DNA from: Forficula auricularia
Lineage: Eukaryota > Arthropoda > Insecta > Dermaptera > Forficulidae
Direction of reading: 5' to 3'
Length of the DNA: 64,000 bases
NCBI GenBank assembly: GCA_024734495.1
Contig: JALMQS010000085.1
Location: 23,689,077 to 23,753,076 of the forward strand
Below, one piece after another: positions 56,084 through 64,000 of this stretch (position 1 is its first letter; each line of letters opens with the position of its first letter). The notes below the pieces were generated by a model, which saw only the letters and a list, made by a program, of their open reading frames with translations, was not told the DNA's origin and ran no database searches. The translations under genes and the position numbers were made by a program.

Positions 56084-57130
56084 CAGGATATGGTCAAGTA
56101 TTGTAATCGTGAATGAAAAAGTGTTTTTTTTTTTTGGTTTTTTTAATGATATTGATGAGAGAGAGATACACCAGAAGGTGGATCCCTAAAGGCCTGTATG
56201 GGCTGGCCCCTCAATCGTGAAAAGAACAGAGCAGAAGGAAAAGAAGCCGGGATCACGAGCCAATCTCAGAAACTTAGATACAATTCAATATCCAATTTAC
56301 CAAGGTTTTAGGGGCTTCGAGCAGTGGTAAATTCTCCGCGCGATAAATTCGGTTAAATTTATCTCCCACTTAATTTTTATTACCAGACCCTATACTTACA
56401 GAAAAAATGTCTGGGTATAGCCGGGAATCGAACCCGAGACCTCCGGGTTGCCAGTCAGTTGTTCTGACCATTACACCGCCGAGGCGAAATATCTCAAAAA
56501 CGGCTGAAACAGTTTTGATTAAAAAATTGAGCGAGACCATGGCATTTTGCTCTATAAAAAAGCCTTAATAAGTGAACATCGAAAAAATTATATTTTTTGA
56601 GATAATAACTGTTTTGACAAAATGTCATGTTAGTTAGTCTGTCTGTTTCCAAATTTTGTGGACAAGGTAGCTCAAAAACTAGGCTGAATATCAAAACCAA
56701 ATTTCACACGTAGTTTTGGTGCATTGAGATTAAGAGCTGATTAAATTTTGGTGCATATCGACCCAAAATTAATAGGGGTGGAGTGGGGCTAAAAATTAAA
56801 AATCTAGTCTATTTGATCAAACTCAACCAAATTTTATATACATAATCAGTGGGACCCATAAAACTAAATATGCAAAAACTAACCACCCAAAGTGGGGGTC
56901 AAAAAATGAAAATATTGGCCCTTATACCAAACTCAACCAAATGTTTTATATATAATCAGTCAGGTCCCCAGAAGTCTAAAAATGCAAAAACAACCCCTCC
57001 CGCCCTGTATGATTATAAGTAATTTTATTAAATATTAAATATAAGAGAGAGGCCAGGTTGTATGGTAAAGTCAAGTGAATGGCCACATCAGAAGGTGTCA
57101 GTTTATTTATTATAGCATAAATACGTATGT
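56084..57130 (+). repeat. Helitron-related repeat, copy 1 (interrupted by SINE)
   Basis: It starts ACAGGATATGGTCAAGTATT and resumes after the SINE with CGAAATATCTCAAAAACGGC. The section with CAAACTCAACCAAATTTT and ATACATAATCA matches the minus-strand interior of the Helitrons at 10122 and 28010. It ends near GGCCAGGTTGTATGGTAAAG. Confidence 0.65.
56137..56485 (-). mobile_element. tRNA-derived SINE, copy 2
   Basis: Same family and orientation as 3641-4010, with only scattered differences (for example a deletion near 56160). The A-tail is the T-tract at its left end. It splits the Helitron-related repeat; the uninterrupted second copy at 57496 shows the empty site. Confidence 0.88.
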
Positions 57131-57495
57131 TTGCAAAAGTAAAAAAAATTGTCTTGAAAACTCCAAGTCAAAATTGGATTAGGGATCGTTTAAGTAATTC
57201 GTAACGAATAATAACCAGCCACACTATAAAAAATTGAATACCTTGCCTCGTTTTACGTATCCATTTGAGTCAAAAGAAGTGTAGTATCTAATATTTAATC
57301 AAATAAGTTAAAATACAAATGAAAAATAAATAGTATGAAAGCCATAAAATGTTTGAAATAAAAACAATTATAAAAAAAAATGATATACAAAAGTTAGTTT
57401 TATTTATTCAAATCAGCAGATAATATCTCTTGTATGATTTGGCAATGTGTTGTATTTCTACCCATTTATGTTTACATCCAAACATGTTATTTTTA

Positions 57496-58190
57496 CTTTA
57501 CCATACAGGATATGGTCAAGTATTGTAATCGTGCATGAAAAAAGTGTTTTTTAATCTTTCTTTTTTCGAAATATCTCAAAAACGGCTAAAACTATTTTAA
57601 TTAAAAAAATTGAGCGAAACCATTGCATTTCGGTCTACAAAAAAGCTCTAATAAGTGAACATCGAAAAATTATATTTTTTGAGATAATAATTATTCTGTC
57701 AAAATGTCTGTTAGTCTGGTTGTATGTGCGTTACCAAATTTTTGTGGACGAGCTATCTCAAAAACTAGTGTGAATATCGAAACCAAATTTCACACTTAAT
57801 TTTGGTCCATTGAGATTAAGAGCTGAAGATTTTGGTGCATATCGACCCAAAATTAAGGGGGGTGGAGAGGGGGTTAAAAATTAAAAATCTAGCCCGTTTG
57901 AGCAAACTCAACCAAATTTTGTATACATAATCATTGGGACCCCAGAAGTCTAAAAATGCAAAATCAAACCGCACAAAGGGGGGGGGGTCAAAAAATGAAA
58001 ATCTTGCCCATTTACCAAACTCAACCAAATTTTGTATACATAGTCATTGGGGCCCCCAGAAGTCTAAAAATGCAAAAACTAACCTCCCTACATGATTATA
58101 AATAATTTTAGGGGCCAGGTTGTATGGTAAAATCAAGTGGATGGCCACAACAGAACACGTCAGCTCATTTAAAGTAAATATCTCAATAAA
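57496..58190 (+). repeat. Helitron-related repeat, copy 2 (uninterrupted)
   Basis: It aligns with 56084-57130 without the SINE (ACAGGATATGGTCAAGTATT at about 57504, GGCCAGGTTGTATGGTAAAA at about 58112). This gives a direct duplication with about 0.5 kb of AT-rich sequence between the copies. Confidence 0.7.
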
Positions 58191-58231
58191 TTCGACCGTC
58201 AATGATAAATTTTATTGCAAAAAAAGAAACC

Positions 58232-58493
58232 TGGATTGTAGGTTAAAAATAAAATGAGGAGTCTTCTGTTTTTTAAATAAAATAATTTTTAATTATTTCT
58301 AGAGACTATAGTTTCGAAGGCATTGCCTTCATCATCAGTCTATCACAAATATTTCAAATTAGTTACAAATTAAGATTTATACATTGAAAATTTTGAAAAA
58401 TATATGCAATGCCTTCGAAACTATAGTCTCTAGAAATAATTAAAAATTATTTTATTTAAAAAACAGAAGACTCTCTCATTTTATTTTTAACCT
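58232..58493. mobile_element. foldback with hammerhead-like core (minus strand)
   Basis: The arms 58232-58325 and 58405-58493 are inverted copies (GAGACTATAGTTTCGAAGGC mirrored by GCCTTCGAAACTATAGTCTC). The minus strand of 58338-58304 reads CTGATGA, stem II GAAGGC/GCCTTC, GAAAC, TATA, GTC, with flanking TAGA/TCTA able to form stem I. Confidence 0.8.
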
Positions 58494-58499
58494 AAAATA

Positions 58500-58945
58500 A
58501 AAACAATTCTGTTACCATCGACAGTGAAATCTTTTATTCAACTAATAAGAAAACCCGCATGTTTCAAAAAATCTAATTTTTAGCTTTTTTTTTTACTTTA
58601 TCTATTCAAATAATAGTAGTAAATTCCAAGAGAAATTGTCACGATCTTAATTTTCCATAAAACTGTGAGAAAATGTTTACATTTAAAAAAAAATTTATTT
58701 TCAAAAATTTACACCCTAATGTGTGATTGAAACTTCACCAAAGCATAAATAGACGCTTAAATTATTATAAAAATTAAGTTATAGCTATAATTTAATATTT
58801 TTACTTAACATTTGCGGCGTAAGGACCTCCTTAAATGTAAAAATGAAAGTTAAATAAAGTAAAAAGAAGAAATAGCGATTTATCACGGGTTAAAGTTTAG
58901 ATGGTTGAAGGAGACAATAAAAGAGGTGTTTCTGCTGGAATTATA
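58500..58945. other. AT-rich intron, no gene
   Basis: Nothing recognised. Confidence 0.35.
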
Positions 58946-58959
58946 AATTTTATTTATTT

Positions 58960-59010
58960 ATAACGAGACTATAGTTTCGAGGGCTTTGCCCTCTTCATCA
59001 GTCTATTACA
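58960..59010 (-). repeat. single-arm repeat with hammerhead-like core
   Basis: The minus strand of 59001-58967 reads CTGATGA, stem II GAGGGC/GCCCTC, GAAAC, TATA, GTC. It is the same family as 58232-58493 but has no mirrored arm nearby. Confidence 0.65.
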
Positions 59011-59019
59011 ATGGATTCA

Positions 59020-59940
59020 CAGGAATTAATTTATGAATGAAAGGTTAAAATCTTTCATGTGGTTAGGTTAAGAAATTATACAGGGTGGGCAAGTTAAGAA
59101 TTGAAATTTATACTTGTTTTATTATTTTGGCTGTAGGTGGCGGTCGTGAAGTTTATATTTTAGCGGCTATTTTTAAAATAAAGCTTTCGGGAATTTCTAT
59201 TTTCCGATTTAATAATTTTTTGGTGAATTATTGTATGATTTTAAAACTTCCAACGATTCGAAAATACCAATTTTCAAGGGATCCAATTCTGATCTAATTA
59301 ATTTAATATTTGATTCATCTGGAAAACAATGGTTGGCAAATGCACTATGTCCCGAACCCCCTTTAAAAAACTCTTTTGAGTTCTATTTAGATGGTTACTG
59401 GAAACTTGAAAACAGCCAATACTAACCAAAACTTAATTATTCTATAAATTAAGTGTCAGTTTACGGGGACCTAGGCACTAGGGCACGTCTTTAGTGAGAG
59501 AGAATCGCTGCTCATTAAGACTGCGTTGTTTGAGCATTCAATAAAGGAAGAGGCTTCTTAATTCAAAACCTTTCGGGAGATAATCTGATTAAAGATATTA
59601 TTTGCATCATGTGCAAATCAGAGAGGTTCCAATTTAATCCCATTCTAGTTGAATTCTCTGTGGAAAAATGATTATGCATTTCGCAAATTATTTTATATTA
59701 AATCATGGTTATTCGAAATCGGGTTAAGTTATAGCTGAGCAGTAAATGTTTCCAGTTAATGGCTGATTGATATTATACAAATTAGATAATAGAAATGAGA
59801 ATAGTCAAGTATTAATTGCAATAAACAATTAAAGGAAAAAGTGGATTGAGCTAGAAAGCTGATACTTGTGTGATTATTAATACAAATTTCTACATCAAAA
59901 TCATTAGTCTCAATTATTGATATATATATATAATATTTTC
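59020..59940. other. intron, no gene
   Basis: Several short open frames occur by chance. A GC-richer patch at 59460-59500 is unidentified. Confidence 0.35.
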
Positions 59941-59944
59941 GTAT

Positions 59945-60420
59945 CTCCTCCTTTCTACTCACTTTAGATTTATTCCAATGTTGGTATCAATTTGTATATT
60001 TTCAAAATAATTATAACCTTACCTTAACAAATCATTCATTTCCATTTCTCAATGTCAAAATACAAAAATATATAATTGCTATATTAATATTATAATCTAT
60101 TTATAATTATTGACTATAAAAATCGATTTATAATTATGTTTTTCTAACCTAAGAGGTTTTTTAAATGACTATAAACGGATGTGTTGCTAAAACAATTAAT
60201 TTATTAAATTAAAATATATTTACAAATGATATGTACATTTTAATTAAAATATCTTACCTAAAACAAATCGAATTTTATAGTCATTAATATAGCAATTATA
60301 CATTTTTGTATTTTGACATTGAGAAATGGAAATGAATGATTTGTTAAGGTAGGTTATAATTATTTGAAAATATACATGTTGATACCAACATTGGAATAAA
60401 TCTAAAGTGAGTAGAAAGCG
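59945..60420. mobile_element. foldback element
   Basis: The arms about 59955-60100 and 60284-60418 are inverted copies (CTACTCACTTTAGATTTATT mirrored by AATAAATCTAAAGTGAGTAG). The spacer is about 185 bp and AT-rich. Confidence 0.82.
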
Positions 60421-60446
60421 GAAAATGCGAAAGTATTTTATATATA

Positions 60447-60620
60447 TACAGTGAAACCCCTCAAATCCGAACCCCCGAAATCCGAAATCCCGGGAAATCC
60501 GAACGAGTTTGTTTTTTGATAAATTTAAGTTTGGGTAGGTGTTTTCTCGAACTCGAGGCAAGGCTAAAGCTTCTTCCAAGATCTCCGCAGTAAGTTCACA
60601 CTTGTATTTTGCAAACATAT
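60447..60620. mobile_element. pogo-like element, left part
   Basis: TA followed by CAGTGAAACCCCTCAAATCC, then GAAATCCGAAATCCCGGG and GTTTGGGTAGGTGTTTTCTC, as in the element at 23322. No right end was identified. Confidence 0.65.
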
Positions 60621-60924
60621 GTTGTTTTTTTACTAAAAAAGCACGATTTTAAACTTATACACCTGGTAAAATATGCCCGCTTCTTGAAATTTGCCGCCGG
60701 GGGCACTTGCTCAATTCATGCTCTTTGAAGTCACAATTGGCTAAGATGGCTTTTGGTGATGTCTGTCTCATAAGTGACAGACAAATACCTAAATAGAGCT
60801 TAGTTCGGTGGACGAAAGCAGATCTAGCCGGCCAAAAATCATTTTTCTCTCTCACTCTGAGTAAATAATACAAAAACTGCTGTTGCTAGTCTTTTAATTT
60901 AAATATTAATTTAATGTTATTCAT

Positions 60925-61840
60925 TTAGTATTGATTGAAAATCACTGACTTATCTTTAATTTTAATTAGATTTCTCCCTTTAAACGTCTCTATCTCCTTA
61001 AATAATGGTCTGAGAGCCGTAAAGCAATCGAATTTATAAATTTTTTTAAAAATTTCCTAAGTTTTTTGTCTTTAAAATCTACAAAGTCTTTAAATTTTTT
61101 TGAAAACCAATAAAAAATCTTTAAAATCTTCAAAATCTCCAAAGTCTTTAAAAATTTTTGAAAACCAATCAGACTTTAAAGACCTTAAAGAATTTAATGT
61201 CAAAAATTTTATAAATTTGATTGTTCAAAGGCTCTCAGAGCATTATTCATGGAGATAGAGACGTTTAAAGATTTTAAAGACAAAAAATTTCAGAAATTTT
61301 TAAAAAATCTTATAAATTCGATTGTTTTAAGGCTCTCAGACCATTATTTACAGAGATAGAGAGGTTTAAAGATTTTAAAGACAAAAAATTTTAGAAATTT
61401 TTAAAAAATCTTATAAATTCGATTGTTTTAAGGCTCTCAGACCATTATTTACAGAGATAGAGACGTTTAAAGATTTTAAAGACAATTTTTTTTAAATATC
61501 ATAAATTCGATTGTTTTAAGGCTCTCAGGCCAATATTTACGGAGATAGAGACATTTAAAGATTTTAAAGAACAACTTTTTTAAACTTTTTTAATCATCAT
61601 TTTCAATTTCTAAAGAAAATTTCTCAAGAAAATAGCTAAAATCTTTTTAAAACTTTTTTAAAATTTTTTAAAACTTTTTTGAACTTTTTAAAACTTTTTT
61701 TAAAATTTTTTAAACTTTTTTAATCATCATTCTCAATTTCTGAAGAAAATTTCTCAAGAAAAAATATAGAGATAAAGTCGTTTAAAGGGAGAAATCGAAT
61801 TAAAATCAGTGATTTTCAATCAATACTATATGAATAAGAT
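60925..61840. mobile_element. TIR element containing a ~101-bp satellite
   Basis: The left TATTGATTGAAAATCACTGA... TTTCTCCCTTTAAACG is mirrored by CGTTTAAAGGGAGAAAT... GATTTTCAATCAATA on the right. The interior is made of tandem units and of a near-duplicated TTTCTCAAGAAAA stretch (61610 and 61750). Confidence 0.75.
61230..61590 (+). repeat. tandem repeat, ~101-bp unit
   Basis: GGCTCTCAG starts at 61230, 61331, 61432 and 61520, with GAGATAGAGACGTTTAAAGA in each unit. One inverted unit lies at about 60985-61060. Confidence 0.88.
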
Positions 61841-61850
61841 TAAATTAAAA

Positions 61851-61898
61851 AAAAATAACATTTAGTTTAGTTACTAAACTAAATGTTATTTTTTTATA
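61851..61898. repeat. near-perfect hairpin
   Basis: AAAATAACATTTAGTTTAG and CTAAACTAAATGTTATTTT flank a loop of about four bases. It sits between two other inverted-repeat elements. Confidence 0.9.
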
Positions 61899-61901
61899 CA
61901 T

Positions 61902-62118
61902 ATAAGATAAACGCTCCAGTAGTGGAGCTGTACCTGTAGTGGGCCAGATGTAAGAAAAGTGCAAAAATTAGTTTTTCCAACTTTGAAAAATTGCGCTATA
62001 TTTAGCTCGTGCCATGGGCTATATATAACGCTTTTTTTCAAAGTTGGAAAAGCTAATTTTTGCACTCTTGCATCTGGCCCTCTACAGGTACAGGCCCACT
62101 ACTGGAGCGTTTACCTTA
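61902..62118. mobile_element. palindromic MITE (TIR AAACGCTCCAGTAGTGG)
   Basis: AAACGCTCCAGTAGTGG is mirrored by CCACTACTGGAGCGTTT; inner arms ATCTGG and AAATTAG..TTTTCCAACTTTGAAAAA are also mirrored. The arms are about 95 bp and the loop about 30 bp. Confidence 0.87.
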
Positions 62119-62119
62119 T

Positions 62120-64000
62120 AAAACAACTGTTTTTATAATAAAATCGTTTTAATAGTTCAATGATTGCCTAAGCCAAAGTGCCCTATTTTTACTGAATAGT
62201 ATCGGATTTATGAGTTTATTTCATCCATCTATGGTGTAATAAATAAAATTCGAGGATTTTGATATTTAATGGAAAGTAAAATTGTTTCTTTTATACAACA
62301 AATGATTTCCAGGGAGATAGATATCCGTGAAACGACACATCAAAGAGAAAAATTGCGATAGTAAAAGTCTCCATGGATAATGTTCTTCCTCTTGTTCTAG
62401 TGGTAACAATAATAATATCAAAAAGAAAAAAACATTTATAAGAAAGGTAAAGTAAATTTTTAATTCAATTGGTTCTATTCTCTTGAGGGAATTGTATCTC
62501 ACGGAATGTAAGGATTCTCCCTTAAGGTATCTAACCCCTTGGGCAGGCCTTGATTTCTTTCTTTCCTTAAAGAATCAAAAGCTGAATTATTCATTGTGTT
62601 TTTATGACATTCTTAAATAGACATCTCTTTGAATCTAATTCATACGATACGAAATTTAAGCTAACAAAAATGCGTTTTTTTTGTTGCTTTTTTTATTGCT
62701 TTAGTCCGACTCGAAATGAAAGTGGAGTCAAGTGAATGTCAGACAAAATACCTACGATATAAAATTATTTCTTATTTGTAAGGAGAAAATTAATTAATTT
62801 TAACAATTTTTTTGAGAAATTAAAAAAGTATTTAATTGAAAATGAGCTGGTTCAAAGATCATTTTAAAATCACCACTTCGTGGCCTTCCCACACCGTCAT
62901 TTTAATAAGAATAAAATAAAATAAAATAATCGTAGTCTTATTTTACTTAACAAGATCTTTGTAGAAATACCTCACACTCCATGGTGAAAAAATATTTTTT
63001 TATTTATGACTCTGAAATATTCGATCCTTTCCAGATATTCATCCGATTTTAAATTACTTGTAAATTTCAAGTTAGTAGGTGCCTTAATTAGCTTACAAGC
63101 TTCAATGCTCTGACAGATAAACGTACAAAACGAGAGACATTGTAGAGACACTAAGATTGTTCTGTTTTACTTTTTAAACGGAACCCTAAAATTTCGACTG
63201 TGTCTTCTACTGGATCAGAGTTGCTATTGATAATTTTTATTTCATGAAAGGTTGCGTTAACCCCCCCCCCCCCCCAATGGACAAATTTATATGTAATCAA
63301 AAATGGTTTCCCAAAATAAAAGCACCTATAAAATAAAACAAGTATTTTGACAACATTTTCATTTTGTAAAATCCTACCTTAAGTCTATTACTCTAAATTG
63401 TTGTACATAAATTGGCAATATATTTGTAAACGAAAGTTTATAAATACATATACATACACATACACATAAAACACTGCATTCCAAATCGAAATAAAGGAAG
63501 ATGGAAAGAAAACCCTTCTAGTAGGTATTAGAGCAGTACTTAGTACTATACCAGGTAATGGGGATATACACAATACTAAACATCATTAGATCAACCACAC
63601 ACCTTTATTCATCTTAACAGAAAAATAAACTTTTTGAGAATATCAAAAAGAGGAGACTGCGATGTCCCTCGGTGGTCGGGTAAAAATAGATGCTGGAAGG
63701 ATGGGTTCCTAAAGAGGAGAGAGTCATCCTAATACGATCTGGGAAAACCCTTTTTACTTACTTACATACCATATACCCACTCATCAGACCATTCATTTTA
63801 CTCAGCATTCACATCCAACCATCCCTCCTTCCTGTCGAATAAGTTAAACAACACGCCTGTATGCATGAGTTGCATTAGTGAATCTTATTATTCAAATTTG
63901 AACTCAGTGAGAACATTTTATTCGGCTTTTTTAGGATGATAGAAAGACCGAAATTTAATCTTTTTTTTGGAAATTTAAACTTTTTGGCTCAAAAGAAACT
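62120..64000. other. AT-rich intron, no gene recognised
   Basis: No exon, RNA gene or clear element was found. A C-run lies at 63260-63275 and an AAAATA repeat near 62910-62930. A GC-richer stretch at 63640-63850 has no recognised identity. Confidence 0.4.

Noticed and set aside
59085..59425. Overlapping plus-strand ORFs
   Set aside because: No homology recognised, no splice sites or codon pattern; consistent with chance in AT-rich sequence.
60244..60618. 124-codon ORF with an acidic N-terminal part
   Set aside because: It reads through the end of a pogo-like element and a foldback arm; no recognised domain.
61205..61590. CRISPR-like array
   Set aside because: The ~101-bp units are contiguous with no unique spacers, so this is a tandem satellite.
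62266..62502. Minus-strand ORF considered as an upstream brp exon
   Set aside because: The hydrophobic, non-heptad composition does not fit the ELKS rod and it lacks clear splice borders.

Overview
The window is animal nuclear DNA, most likely from an insect or other arthropod. It is strongly AT-rich, has short coding exons with GT-AG borders separated by long introns, and is packed with eukaryotic transposable elements. No prokaryotic gene organisation is present. The species cannot be named from the sequence.

The only host protein gene I can support lies on the minus strand. Six exons (32701-32514, 22494-22347, 11192-10950, 7870-7793, 4613-4398, 1156-1025) splice in frame into a continuous 335-codon coiled-coil stretch that I recognise as the conserved ELKS/CAST/ERC region of the active-zone scaffold Bruchpilot. 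The gene runs off both ends of the window: its start lies beyond 64000 and its end before position 1. The internal introns are 3.1-11.2 kb. The 31.3 kb from 32702 to 64000 shows no exon I can recognise and is probably part of one larger upstream intron. A tRNA-Ser(GCT) gene lies in it on the same strand.

Most of the rest is mobile DNA, much of it nested. Elements with defined ends: hAT-type elements with 8-bp target duplications (4737-6112, 14870-16640, 36441-37265); piggyBac-type elements at TTAA (15556-16439, 31242-32299, 54009-54752); pogo/Tigger-like MITEs (203-489, 23322-23644, 35884-36058); a mariner with ~300-bp inverted repeats and a transposase fragment (16653-17631); a mariner-type element with Stowaway-like ends (29941-31105); a Harbinger-like element (20558-21416); Helitrons (10122-10846, 28010-29002, 11562-11994 and fragments); tRNA-derived SINEs (3641-4010, 56137-56485, ~1627-2155); a LINE 3' end (13100-13795); and many long palindromic foldback elements.

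The largest element is a Ty3/Gypsy-like LTR retrotransposon on the minus strand (41310-51271) with very long LTRs (over 3 kb), an intact gag frame, an in-frame TGA, and a pol reduced to an integrase remnant. Its 5' LTR abuts a Penelope-like GIY-YIG fragment. Hammerhead-ribozyme-like cores (CTGANGA, stem II, GAAA) recur at seven or more places. One sits at the 3' end of that Penelope fragment, which suggests that many of the foldbacks derive from Penelope terminal repeats. I did not find a clearly new biological system; the best leads are the ribozyme-bearing repeats, the interleaved inverted repeat at 37859-38174, and the mosaic giant LTRs.
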